A stretch of 41,720 nt of DNA from BS750m-G62 sp964577175 (GTDB taxonomy: Bacteria > Planctomycetota > Phycisphaerae > FEN-1346): contig CAZNYC010000016.1 of NCBI GenBank assembly GCA_964577175.1, positions 1-41,720 of the forward strand. The letters run 5' to 3'. The notes beneath the pieces were generated by a model. It had not been told where the DNA came from and searched no databases. It saw only the letters and a list, made by a program, of their open reading frames with translations. The position numbers were made by a program, and so were the translations under genes. Of this stretch, positions 22,785 to 30,728 are shown piece by piece (position 1 is the first letter of the stretch; each line of letters opens with the position of its first letter).

Positions 22785-24863
22785 ATGGCAGAACATGACC
22801 TGAGCAAAACCCGCAACATCGGCATCACCGCCCATATCGATGCCGGAAAGACCACCGTCACCGAACGGGTCCTCTACTACGCCGGCAAGACGTACAAGAT
22901 CGGCGAGGTCCACGACGGCACCGCCGTCATGGACTACGACCCGGAGGAGCAGCAGCGCGGCATCACGATCCACGCCGCCGCCACCACGCTGCCCTGGCAC
23001 GGGCACACGATCAACCTGATCGATACGCCCGGCCACGTGGATTTCACCGTCGAGGTTGAGCGGTCGCTCCGCGTCCTCGACGGCGCCGTCGTGGTGTTCT
23101 GCGGCGTGGGGGGTGTGGAGGCCCAGAGCGAGACCGTCTGGCGCCAGGCCGACCGCTACGAGGTGCCGCGCCTCGCCTTCGTCAACAAACTCGACCGCGT
23201 GGGCAGCGACTTCGACGAGGTCGTCGGCGAGATGCGCGAGCGGCTCCATCCCGGGGCCGTCCCCGTCCAGATGCCCATCGGCACGGGCGAGGGTTTCCGC
23301 GGCATCATCGACCTCGTCCGCATGCGGGCCTTCTACTACCGCAACGACCTCGGCACCCGGATTGAAGAGGACGACATCCCCGACGAGATGTACGAGGCCG
23401 CCGACCACGCCCGCGAGGAACTCATCGCCCGCGCCGCCGACTTCTGCGACCACCTCATGGAGCGGTACGTCGAGGAGCACGACGTCAGCGTCGACGCCCT
23501 CAAGGGCGCCATCCGCACCGGCTGTCTGGAGTGCGAACTCGTGCCGGTGCTCTGCGGCACGGCGCTGAAGAACAAGGGCATCCAACTGCTGATGGACGCC
23601 GTCTGCGACTACCTGCCCAGCCCCCGCGACCGCGGGGCCGTCGTCGGCCAGGAGACCGACAAGCGCGGCGAGGTGCACCAGGTGGACATCAAGCCCGACC
23701 CGGACGGGGGGTTCGTGGCCCTGGTGTTCAAGATCGCCGCCGACGCCCATGGCGACCTGCACTGGGTCCGCATCTATCGCGGGCGACTGACGCCCGGCAC
23801 GCGCATCCTGAACACGACCCGCGACCGCAAGGAGAACGTCCAGCGCATCTGGCGGATGCACGCCGAGGAACGTATCCGCGAGGACGAAGTCGTCGCCGGC
23901 GATATCGTCGCCTTCGTGGGCCTGAAGGACGCCTCCACCGGCGATACCCTGACCGACACGCGCCACCCCCTCGTCCTGGAACGCATGGGCGTGCCGAAGA
24001 CCGTCATCTCGATGGCCATCGAACCCAAGACCAGCGAGGACCGCCAGCAGATGGGCGAGGTGCTGGCCACCCTCGGCCGCGAGGACCCCACCTTCGAGTC
24101 CTACGTCGACCCGGAGACCGGGCAGACCCTGATCGCCGGCATGGGCGAGTTGCACCTGGAGGTGCTCGTCCACCGCATGCTCCGCGACTACGACCTCCAC
24201 GTCAAGGTCGGCCGGCCGCGCGTCTCCTATCGCGAGACGATCCGCGAACGGGTCGAGGCCGAGGGCCGCTTCGTCCGCCAGACGGGCGGCCGCGGGCAGT
24301 TCGGCGTCGTCAATATCCGCGTCGAACCCCGGCCCAGCGGCGACCTGGAGGCCGATCCCCTCGACTTCGAGTGGAAGGTCAAGGGCGGCAACATCCCCCA
24401 GGAGTTCGCCCGGCCCATCGAGAGCGGCATCCGCGACGCCGCCGCCTCCGGCATCATGACCGGCTACCCGCTCATCGACGTGAAGGTCGAGGTGCTGGAC
24501 GGCAAATACCACGAGGTGGATTCCTCCGAGGTGGCGTACGAGGCGGCCGGGCGGCTTGCCCTGGAGCGGGCCATCGAAAAGGCCGGCGTCCGCCTGCTGG
24601 AGCCGATCATGCGGCTCCAGGTGGTCGCCCCGAACGAGTACTTCGGCGAGGTGACCTCCGACCTCGTCGCTCGCCGGGCCGAAATTGAGGATACGCACCT
24701 GCGGGGCACCAGCCGGGTGATCACGGCCATGGTCCCGCTGGCCGAGATGTTCGGCTACGCCACGACGGTTCGCAGCCTGACGCAGGGCAGGGCGACCTAT
24801 TCCATGGAGCCCTCGCATTACGCTGTTGTGCCGGACCGCGTGGCCCAGACCCTGATGGATTAG
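22785..24863 (+). CDS. fusA: Elongation factor G
   Basis: Translocase GTPase, 692 residues, normal length. Domain I has G1 AHIDAGKTT, an intact G2 RGITI, G3 DTPGH and G4 NKLD. Domains II-V follow, with domain III LVHRMLRDYDLHVKVG and domain IV RQTGGRGQFGVV. Residues end DRVAQTLMD. The canonical switch I here contrasts with the altered one in EF-Tu of the same window. I chose the ATG at 22785 with AGGA upstream, because the frame before it encodes no family sequence. It closes the str block, and tuf is not its neighbour here. Confidence 0.97.
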   Translation: MAEHDLSKTRNIGITAHIDAGKTTVTERVLYYAGKTYKIGEVHDGTAVMDYDPEEQQRGITIHAAATTLPWHGHTINLIDTPGHVDFTVEVERSLRVLDGAVVVFCGVGGVEAQSETVWRQADRYEVPRLAFVNKLDRVGSDFDEVVGEMRERLHPGAVPVQMPIGTGEGFRGIIDLVRMRAFYYRNDLGTRIEEDDIPDEMYEAADHAREELIARAADFCDHLMERYVEEHDVSVDALKGAIRTGCLECELVPVLCGTALKNKGIQLLMDAVCDYLPSPRDRGAVVGQETDKRGEVHQVDIKPDPDGGFVALVFKIAADAHGDLHWVRIYRGRLTPGTRILNTTRDRKENVQRIWRMHAEERIREDEVVAGDIVAFVGLKDASTGDTLTDTRHPLVLERMGVPKTVISMAIEPKTSEDRQQMGEVLATLGREDPTFESYVDPETGQTLIAGMGELHLEVLVHRMLRDYDLHVKVGRPRVSYRETIRERVEAEGRFVRQTGGRGQFGVVNIRVEPRPSGDLEADPLDFEWKVKGGNIPQEFARPIESGIRDAAASGIMTGYPLIDVKVEVLDGKYHEVDSSEVAYEAAGRLALERAIEKAGVRLLEPIMRLQVVAPNEYFGEVTSDLVARRAEIEDTHLRGTSRVITAMVPLAEMFGYATTVRSLTQGRATYSMEPSHYAVVPDRVAQTLMD

Positions 24864-24874
24864 AATAAGACACT

Positions 24875-24938
24875 GCGCGGCGGGCCGTCTTGCCCACCGC
24901 GCGCCTGACGCCCGGCCACGAGCGAAGCGAATGGCCGG
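24875..24938 (+). terminator. Two strong hairpins after fusA
   Basis: The first hairpin (24875-24885 with 24892-24902) is an 11-bp stem with one C-A mismatch and loop CGTCTT, starting 12 bases after the stop. The second (24912-24918 with 24932-24938) is a 7-bp stem enclosing GAGCGAAGC. No T-run follows either. They separate the str block from the S10 promoter, so they are likely terminator-like or mRNA-end structures. Confidence 0.5.
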
Positions 24939-25014
24939 AACCAAGGGCGCCAGAGGGCCCAAGCGCCGCTGTGCCGGCCCGGGGCCGAAAACCGGGATTT
25001 TGGTCAAAAAGAGG

Positions 25015-25042
25015 TTGACACTCCGGCCCGTGGTGGTAGACT
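25015..25042 (+). promoter_or_regulatory. Sigma70-type promoter of the S10 operon
   Basis: Consensus -35 TTGACA (25015-25020), a 16-bp spacer, and -10 TAGACT (25037-25042, four of six). It would start near 25049 and leave a leader of about 140 bases before rpsJ. It is the only good promoter in the 325-base gap between fusA and rpsJ. Confidence 0.7.
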
Positions 25043-25065
25043 ACCGTTTCTCGACGTAAAAAACG

Positions 25066-25123
25066 CCCGGCCGCGTGAGGCCGGGACACAAGGAAAGTGC
25101 TCGGCGGCCGGGCTCGTTTCCTT
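25066..25123 (+). promoter_or_regulatory. Structured leader of the S10 operon
   Basis: A 7-bp hairpin CCCGGCC/GGCCGGG (25066-25085) is followed by AAGGAAA (25090-25096) pairing with TTTCCTT (25117-25123) around an inner GC stem. In E. coli the S10 leader is bound by L4 for autocontrol. Whether this one does the same is inference, since I cannot match it to the known L4 leader. Confidence 0.45.
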
Positions 25124-25188
25124 CGGGTCCGAGTGGCGCAGCCGGGGACTTCTTGTCTTATGGGCAGACCGCACAAGGTTGAGCGCGC

Positions 25189-25497
25189 ATGGTAGGTGAC
25201 CGAATCCGTATCCGCATGGAGGCGTACGACCACCGCGTCCTGGACCAGAGCGCGGTGGAAATCGTCGAAACCAGCAAACGCACCGGCGCACGGGTCAAGG
25301 GACCGATTCCCCTCCCCACGCGCATCGAGCGGTACACCGTCCTCCGCTCTCCCAACATCGACAAGAAGAGCCGAGAGCAGTTCGAAATCCGGACCCACAA
25401 ACGCGTCATCGACATCGAAGAGCCGACCGCCAAGACCGTCGATGCACTCAATAAACTCAATATGCCTGCGGGCGTTTTCATCAAGATCAAGGCCTGA
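25189..25497 (+). CDS. rpsJ: 30S ribosomal protein S10 (NusE)
   Basis: Small-subunit head protein that also pairs with NusB and NusG in antitermination. The 102 residues include RIRIRMEAYDHRVLDQS, the loop KGPIPLPTRIERYTVLRSP, and FEIRTHKRVIDI. The length is normal. It is the first gene of the long S10-spc-alpha run and ends four bases before rplC. Confidence 0.97.
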   Translation: MVGDRIRIRMEAYDHRVLDQSAVEIVETSKRTGARVKGPIPLPTRIERYTVLRSPNIDKKSREQFEIRTHKRVIDIEEPTAKTVDALNKLNMPAGVFIKIKA

Positions 25498-25501
25498 CTC
25501 C

Positions 25502-26152
25502 ATGCCGGCGATCCTGGGTAAAAAAGCGGGAATGACCAGCGTGTACGATGACCAGGGACGACAGGTCCCCGTCACCGTCATCGAAGCCGGTCCGTGCCAG
25601 GTGCTCCAGATCAAGACCGTCGAGACCGACGGCTACAACGCCGTTCAGTTGGGTTACGATGAAACGGGCGACCGCGCCGCGGGCCGGCCCCTGGCCGGAC
25701 ACGCCAAGAAGGCCGGCGCCACGCCCGTGAAAGTCATCCGCGAGTACCGCACCGACGACCTCGACGCCTACGAACTCGGCGCCACCGTCACCGTCGGGGC
25801 GTTCGAAGACGTGCCGATGGTCGACGTCGTCGGCGTCAGCAAGGGGCGGGGCTTCGCGGGCGTCGTGAAGCGGCACGGGTTCCAGGGGCAGTCGGCCTCG
25901 CACGGCACGGAGCGCAAGCACCGCTCCTCCGGCGGCATCGGCGAGGGCTCGGGCATCCCGGCCCGCGCCGTCCGCAAAGGGAAGCGGATGGCCGGCCACA
26001 TGGGGCACCAGCGCCGCACCGTCGAACGCCTCAAGGTCCTGAAGGTGGACCCCGAAGGCCACCTGCTCGTCGTCAAGGGCAGCGTGCCGGGGCCGAACGG
26101 CGGATACCTGTTCGTCCGAAGCGCCAAGAAGATGGGGGCCGTCAAGGCGTAG
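25502..26152 (+). CDS. rplC: 50S ribosomal protein L3
   Basis: Early-assembly protein near the peptidyl transferase centre, 216 residues. It starts MPAILGKKAGMTSVYDDQG, with the ATG four bases after the rpsJ stop. The long loop carries GFAGVVKRHGFQGQSASHG, the site of the methylated Gln in many bacteria. It ends with LLVVKGSVPGPNGGYLFVR. The frame is open further upstream, but that part overlaps rpsJ and is not L3. Confidence 0.97.
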   Translation: MPAILGKKAGMTSVYDDQGRQVPVTVIEAGPCQVLQIKTVETDGYNAVQLGYDETGDRAAGRPLAGHAKKAGATPVKVIREYRTDDLDAYELGATVTVGAFEDVPMVDVVGVSKGRGFAGVVKRHGFQGQSASHGTERKHRSSGGIGEGSGIPARAVRKGKRMAGHMGHQRRTVERLKVLKVDPEGHLLVVKGSVPGPNGGYLFVRSAKKMGAVKA

Positions 26153-26223
26153 TCGCCTCTCCGCGGCCGGCGGTGGCGGCCAGGGCCGCGCGGAACCGAC
26201 GACCACACCACACGTGAGCCATC

Positions 26224-26850
26224 ATGATCGAAGTCAAGGTCTACAACCCGGACGGCGCGAGCGCCGAGACGATCGAGGTCGACGAGGCCTGGTTCGGCGG
26301 CGAGGTGCACGAGGAGGCCCTCCGCCTGGCGGTCCGCCGCTACGAGAGCCGCCAACGCGTCGGCACCGCCGCCAGCAAGAGCCGGAGCCAGAAGCGCGGC
26401 TCGGGCCGCAAGATCTTCCGCCAGAAGCACACCGGCCGGGCCCGCATGGGCACGATCCGGAACCCCATCCGCCGCGGAGGGGGGGCGACGTTCGCCAAAC
26501 GCGCCCGCGACTTCAGCGTCGGCATGCCGCGTAAACTTCGTCGGCGGGCGCTCGATTCGGCCCTCCTCGCCCGGCTCCGCGATGAGGAAGTCCTCGTCCT
26601 GGACGGCCTGGACCTGCCCGAGCCGAAAACCCGCGACGTTGCCCGGGTGCTGGAGGCCCTCGGCGTTGACCGCTCGTGCGTCCTCGCCGTCCAGCCCGGC
26701 GACGACGTGCTCTACAAGTCGGCCCGCAACCTGCCGCGGACCCGCGTCCGCCGCGTCGCCGACCTCAACGCGTACGAGGTCCTCTGGCCGGCCCGCCTGG
26801 TGTTTACGCGGCCGGCGTTCGAGGCCATGCTCGAAGCAAGGAAGGCGTGA
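26224..26850 (+). CDS. rplD: 50S ribosomal protein L4
   Basis: Lines the exit tunnel and, in E. coli, represses the S10 operon. The 208 residues include the tunnel loop GSGRKIFRQKHTGRARMG and the C-terminal domain with LPRTRVRRVADLNAYEVL. The length is normal. Its stop TGA shares its last base with the ATG of rplW, so translation is probably coupled. Confidence 0.96.
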   Translation: MIEVKVYNPDGASAETIEVDEAWFGGEVHEEALRLAVRRYESRQRVGTAASKSRSQKRGSGRKIFRQKHTGRARMGTIRNPIRRGGGATFAKRARDFSVGMPRKLRRRALDSALLARLRDEEVLVLDGLDLPEPKTRDVARVLEALGVDRSCVLAVQPGDDVLYKSARNLPRTRVRRVADLNAYEVLWPARLVFTRPAFEAMLEARKA

Positions 26851-27128
26851 TGGACCCGTACCAGGTTGTCATCAAGCCGCTCATCACCGAGAAGGGGACT
26901 CTCCAGAACGAGGGTCTGAACCAGTACGCCTTCCAGGTCCACATGCGGTCCAACAAGGCCCAGATCAAGGAAGCGGTCGAGAAAATCTACAGCGTCCGCG
27001 TCATGAAGGTGCGGACGATGAAACGCCGCGGAAAGGTGCGGCGATATCGGTACACCCGCGGGCGGACGGCCGGCATGAAGAAGGCCGTCGTCACCCTCCA
27101 TCACGACGACCATATTGACCTGTTCTAG
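26850..27128 (+). CDS. rplW: 50S ribosomal protein L23
   Basis: Tunnel-exit protein that docks trigger factor and signal recognition particle. The 92 residues start MDPYQVVIKPLITEKGT and include AFQVHMRSNKAQIKEAVEKI. The ATG overlaps the rplD stop by one base, with GGAAGG upstream. The length is normal. Confidence 0.96.
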   Translation: MDPYQVVIKPLITEKGTLQNEGLNQYAFQVHMRSNKAQIKEAVEKIYSVRVMKVRTMKRRGKVRRYRYTRGRTAGMKKAVVTLHHDDHIDLF

Positions 27129-27175
27129 CGGCGCGGACGGCGCCTCGGCGCCCGTCCCGGAAGGATAGTAGTCAC

Positions 27176-28036
27176 ATGGCCCTGAAGAAACACAAACCGA
27201 CCAGCGCCGGCCGCCGGCGGTCGTCCGTCCAGGATTTCTCCGACCTGGCCAAGGGCAAGCCGCAGCGCGGCCTGACGAAGCGCATCCGCCGCAAGGGCGG
27301 GCGGAACCATCACGGCAAGACGACCGCCCGGTTCCGCGGCGGCGGGGCACGTAAACTGTACCGCATCGTCGATTTCCAGCGCGACAAGGACGGCGTGCCG
27401 GCCAAGGTCGCCGCCCTCGAATACGACCCGAACCGCAGCGCCCGCCTCGCCCTGCTGCACTACGCGGACGGCGAGAAGCGATACATCCTGGCCCCGGCCG
27501 GCCTGGCCGTCGGCCAGACCGTCGTCAGCGGGCCGGACGCCGAACCGCGCGTCGGCAACTCGCTGCCGCTGGCGAAGATTCCGAGCGGCCTGCCGATTCA
27601 CAACATCGAGATCCGGCCGGGGTCGGGCGGCAAACTGGTCCGCGCCGCCGGCCGCAGCGGCGCCCTCAGCGCCAAGGAAGGCAAGTGGGCGCACATCACC
27701 CTGCCGAGCGGCGAGGTCCGCCGAGTCAGCCTCCGCTGCCGCGCCACCATCGGCTCGGTCGGCAACAGCGACCACGGCGCTGTCCGGTGGGGCAAGGCCG
27801 GACGAAGACGCCACAAGGGCCGCAAGCCACACAGCCGCGGCTCGGCGATGAACCCGGTGGACCATCCGATGGGCGGCGGCGAAGGACGCCGCTCGGGCGG
27901 CCGGCCGCCCTGTTCGCCCACCGGTGTCCAGTCCAAGGGCGGACGGACCCGCCGGCGCCGCAAGCCCTCCAACGCGCACATTATCCGACGCCGCAAGAGC
28001 CGGCGGTACGGCGAAGTGAAGATTCCGAGAAAGTAA
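27176..28036 (+). CDS. rplB: 50S ribosomal protein L2
   Basis: Core large-subunit protein needed for subunit joining and peptidyl transferase activity. The 286 residues include KPTSAGRRR, the GGRNHHG motif and the C-terminal loop NPVDHPMGGGEGR. In E. coli this loop reads HPHGGGEG. The second His (residue 232) is Met here, while the first His (230) is kept. It is slightly longer than E. coli L2 (273). GGAAGGA lies upstream of the ATG. Confidence 0.97.
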   Translation: MALKKHKPTSAGRRRSSVQDFSDLAKGKPQRGLTKRIRRKGGRNHHGKTTARFRGGGARKLYRIVDFQRDKDGVPAKVAALEYDPNRSARLALLHYADGEKRYILAPAGLAVGQTVVSGPDAEPRVGNSLPLAKIPSGLPIHNIEIRPGSGGKLVRAAGRSGALSAKEGKWAHITLPSGEVRRVSLRCRATIGSVGNSDHGAVRWGKAGRRRHKGRKPHSRGSAMNPVDHPMGGGEGRRSGGRPPCSPTGVQSKGGRTRRRRKPSNAHIIRRRKSRRYGEVKIPRK

Positions 28037-28057
28037 CCGCGAGAGGAACGCATCCCG

Positions 28058-28360
28058 ATGGGACGGTCGACCAAAAAAGGCCCGCACGTAGACCCCAAAC
28101 TCCTGCGGAAGGTCCAGAAGCAGGAGCAGGAGGGCAGCCGCGAACCCATCAAGACCTGGGCCCGCGCCTGCACCATCGTGCCGGAGTTCGTCGGCCGCAC
28201 GTTCCTCGTTCACAACGGTAAGACGCACGAGCGGGTGTTCGTGACCGAGGACATGGTGGGGCACAAGTTGGGCGAGTTCGCCCCGACGCGTATGTTCCGG
28301 GGTCACGGCGGGCGGCGTGCAGCCCCGGCGCCGGGCCGGCCGGGCGGACCCGCCAGGTAA
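28058..28360 (+). CDS. rpsS: 30S ribosomal protein S19
   Basis: Small-subunit head protein in complex with S13. It starts MGRSTKKGPHVDPKLLRKV and carries the core VGHKLGEFAPTRMFRGHGG. The last 15 residues are a Pro/Gly/Ala/Arg-rich tail in place of the usual Lys-rich end. At 100 residues it is a little longer than typical. GAGAGGA precedes the ATG. Confidence 0.96.
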   Translation: MGRSTKKGPHVDPKLLRKVQKQEQEGSREPIKTWARACTIVPEFVGRTFLVHNGKTHERVFVTEDMVGHKLGEFAPTRMFRGHGGRRAAPAPGRPGGPAR

Positions 28361-28415
28361 TCGAACCGGCCGCCGCCGGCTCCGACCGTCGCGGTCCAGG
28401 AAGTGCAGGACGATC

Positions 28416-28754
28416 ATGGGATATCGAGCGAGCCACAGGTTTGCCCGCATCAGCCCGCGGAAGGTGGGGCTGGTGATGGACATGATTCGCGGCAAGCCGC
28501 TGGAAGAGGCGCTGCGGGCCGTGGACTTCAGTCCGCGCCGGGCGTCGCGGATGGTGGCCAAACTGCTCCGCAGCGCGCTGGCCAACGCCGACGAGCAGGA
28601 GGCCGACCTCGAACTTCTCTATGTGGTCGACGCCCGCGCCGACCAGGGGCCCGTTCTGAAACGCGTCCAGCCCCGGGCCCGCGGCGCTGCCGACATCCTG
28701 CACCGGCCCACGTGTCATCTGACGGTGGAACTCGAGGAGTCGGCCGAGGCCTGA
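28416..28754 (+). CDS. rplV: 50S ribosomal protein L22
   Basis: Tunnel-wall protein, 112 residues. It begins GYRASHRFARISPRKVGLV and ends with the extended hairpin RVQPRARGAADILHRPTCH, which reaches the exit tunnel and is the macrolide-related loop. I chose the ATG at 28416 with AGGA upstream. Earlier in-frame codons overlap the end of rpsS. Confidence 0.96.
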   Translation: MGYRASHRFARISPRKVGLVMDMIRGKPLEEALRAVDFSPRRASRMVAKLLRSALANADEQEADLELLYVVDARADQGPVLKRVQPRARGAADILHRPTCHLTVELEESAEA

Positions 28755-28778
28755 CCCTCGGACGAAAGGCTACCCCTT

Positions 28779-29456
28779 ATGGGACAGAAGATCAACCCGA
28801 CCGGCTTTCGCATCGGCATCACCGAACCGTGGCGCAGCCGGTGGTACGCGCCGAAGCGGGCGTTCGGCCAGTTGCTCGTCGAAGACGAGAAGATCCGGAA
28901 CTACGTTAAGAGCAACCACGGCTTCGCCGCCATCGCCAAAATCGAGGTGGAGCGGACGCGGGAGGAAGTCAAGGTCATCCTGCACTCGGCCCGGCCGGGC
29001 CTGATCATCGGCCGAAAGGGTGCCGAGGTCGACCGCCTCCGCAGCGAACTGGAGGATCTGACCGGCCGCCGCATCACCGTCAACATCGTCGAGGTCTCGA
29101 AGCCGGAACTGAGCGGGCAACTGGTGGCCGAGCAGGTGGCGCAGCAACTGGAGAAGCGGTCCTCGTTCCGCCGGACGATGAAGCAGGCCGCCGACGCCAC
29201 CATGGCGGCCGGTGCCAAGGGCGTGAAGATCCGCTGCGCGGGCCGGTTGGGCGGCCATGAGATGAGCCGCGCCGAGACCACCAGCCGCGGCAGCATCCCG
29301 CTCCAGACGCTTCGAGGCGACATCGATTACGGATTCGCCCAGGCGTACTGCACGTACGGCGTCATCGGCGTCAAGGCCTGGGTCTACAAGGGCGAACGGC
29401 TGCCCGCCAAGGAAAAAGAGGAGGCCGGCGATGGCGCTGATGCCCAAACGCGTTAA
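28779..29456 (+). CDS. rpsC: 30S ribosomal protein S3
   Basis: Forms the mRNA entry pore with S4 and S5. The 225 residues start MGQKINPTGFRIGITEPW. A KH domain reads LIIGRKGAEVDRLRSEL, and the C-terminal domain has IRCAGRLGGHEMSRAE. The end overlaps rplP by 26 bases, and the rplP ribosome-binding site GAGGAGG lies inside this gene. Confidence 0.97.
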   Translation: MGQKINPTGFRIGITEPWRSRWYAPKRAFGQLLVEDEKIRNYVKSNHGFAAIAKIEVERTREEVKVILHSARPGLIIGRKGAEVDRLRSELEDLTGRRITVNIVEVSKPELSGQLVAEQVAQQLEKRSSFRRTMKQAADATMAAGAKGVKIRCAGRLGGHEMSRAETTSRGSIPLQTLRGDIDYGFAQAYCTYGVIGVKAWVYKGERLPAKEKEEAGDGADAQTR

Positions 29457-29850
29457 GTTCCGCAAGAGCCACCGCGGAAAAATGAAGGGGAAGGCGCAGC
29501 GCGGCAACTATGTGGCGTTCGGCGACTGGGGGCTCCAGGCGCTGGAGTCCGGCTGGATCACCGCCCAGCAGATCGAGGCCGGTCGCGTCGCCGCCACCCA
29601 CTTCCTCCACCGCGAAGGCAAACTCTGGGTCCGCATCTTCCCCCACAAGTCCGTGACCAGCCAGCCGCTGGAAACCCGGATGGGGAAGGGCAAGGGCGAG
29701 CCCGACCACTGGGTCGCCGTCGTCCGCGAGGGCGGTATCCTGTTTGAACTGGGCGGCGTGCCGGAAGACCTCGCCCGCCAGGCCCTGCGGCGCGTGGCGC
29801 ACAAGATGCCCATGCGCACGCGGATGGTCAGCCGCCGGCACGGACTGTAG
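29431..29850 (+). CDS. rplP: 50S ribosomal protein L16
   Basis: Binds 23S rRNA near the A-site tRNA, 139 residues. It starts MALMPKRVKFRKSHRGKMKG and carries PHKSVTSQPLETRMGKGKG with the usual conserved Arg loop. The strong GAGGAGG about six bases upstream supports the ATG at 29431, inside rpsC. A later ATG at 29440 is less likely. Confidence 0.96.
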   Translation: MALMPKRVKFRKSHRGKMKGKAQRGNYVAFGDWGLQALESGWITAQQIEAGRVAATHFLHREGKLWVRIFPHKSVTSQPLETRMGKGKGEPDHWVAVVREGGILFELGGVPEDLARQALRRVAHKMPMRTRMVSRRHGL

Positions 29851-29903
29851 AACCTCTCACGGGCCGACGGCCCGAACGACAAAAGGCACACGGAAGCGAA
29901 CGT

Positions 29904-30131
29904 ATGAAGCCCGACGAAATCCGGGACATGTCGGACGAGCAGATTCACCAGGAACTCGAGGCCCTGGAACGCCGGGTCTTCGACCTGCGGACGCAGGCGG
30001 CGACCGAGGAACTCGGTGTGCCCAGCGAGTTGCGGGCCGCCCGGCGCGACATCGCCCGCATGCGGACGATCCTCCGCCAGCGCGAACTCGCCGCCCAACA
30101 GCCCGCCTCAGAGGAGAAGGCCACGCCATGA
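29904..30131 (+). CDS. rpmC: 50S ribosomal protein L29
   Basis: Two-helix protein at the tunnel exit, 75 residues. The core DEQIHQELEALERRVFDLR and ELRAARRDIARMRTILRQRE are clear. A short Ala/Glu tail follows. The stop overlaps the rpsQ start by four bases (ATGA). Confidence 0.93.
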   Translation: MKPDEIRDMSDEQIHQELEALERRVFDLRTQAATEELGVPSELRAARRDIARMRTILRQRELAAQQPASEEKATP

Positions 30132-30709
30132 CCGCTACCCAGGCACAACAGCGCGGCAATCGTCAGCGGCTGCGCGGCGTCGTGGTCCGCGACAAGGCCT
30201 CCCGCACGATCACCGTCGAGGTGATGCGGCGGCTCCAGCATCCGCGGTACGGCAAGATGGTTCGGCGGCATACGCGGCTGGCGGCGCACGACCCGGCCGA
30301 CGAGGCGAAGATCGGCGACACCGTGGAGATTATTTCCTGCCGCCCGCTCTCGAAGACCAAGCGGTATCGCCTGCTGCGAATTGTCGAGCAGGGTCCGGGC
30401 GAGGCCCTGGTGGGCCAGCCCCCCGCCCGGCCCGAGGCCGAGAGCCCCGAAGAGCCGGAACCGGCCGAGACGCCCGCAGAGACGGCGCCGGAAACGGCCG
30501 CCCAGGCGGTGACGGAAACGGCGGCCGAGACGACCGCATCCGATATTCTCTCCCCTGGCGGGAGAGGGCAGGGTGAGGGGGATGCCGAGCCGCCGGCAGG
30601 CGGCGAGGCCGCCGGAACCGAATCGGCCGAGACGACCGCCGAGGCGGAACCGGCCGAGGCCCCGGCCGACGAGGACACTCCCGGCGCCAACGAGTCGCCG
30701 GCGACGTAA
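30128..30709 (+). CDS. rpsQ: 30S ribosomal protein S17 with long repeat-bearing tail
   Basis: Primary 16S rRNA binder. The S17 core fills residues 10-88 (RLRGVVVRDKASRTITVEV, MVRRHTRLAAHD, SCRPLSKTKRYRLLRI). The family is normally about 85 residues. Here a 105-residue acidic Ala/Pro/Glu/Thr tail is added (89-193). Residues 141-151 (LSPGGRGQGEG) are encoded by a copy of the GGGAGAGGG palindromic element that keeps the frame. A 16-base segment is also repeated in the tail, 102 bases apart. The ATG overlaps the rpmC stop, so translation is coupled. The tail is inferred to be disordered. Confidence 0.93.
   Translation: MTATQAQQRGNRQRLRGVVVRDKASRTITVEVMRRLQHPRYGKMVRRHTRLAAHDPADEAKIGDTVEIISCRPLSKTKRYRLLRIVEQGPGEALVGQPPARPEAESPEEPEPAETPAETAPETAAQAVTETAAETTASDILSPGGRGQGEGDAEPPAGGEAAGTESAETTAEAEPAEAPADEDTPGANESPAT
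30547..30581. repeat. GGGAGAGGG palindromic element inside rpsQ
   Basis: CTCTCCC, loop CTGGC, GGGAGAG, then GGCAGGGTGAGGGGG. It shares the 20-base run GGGAGAGGGCAGGGTGAGGG with the copy at 3969. It adds no stop codon in the S17 frame. Confidence 0.75.
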
Positions 30710-30728
30710 CCATCCGGAGAAGGCCCCG

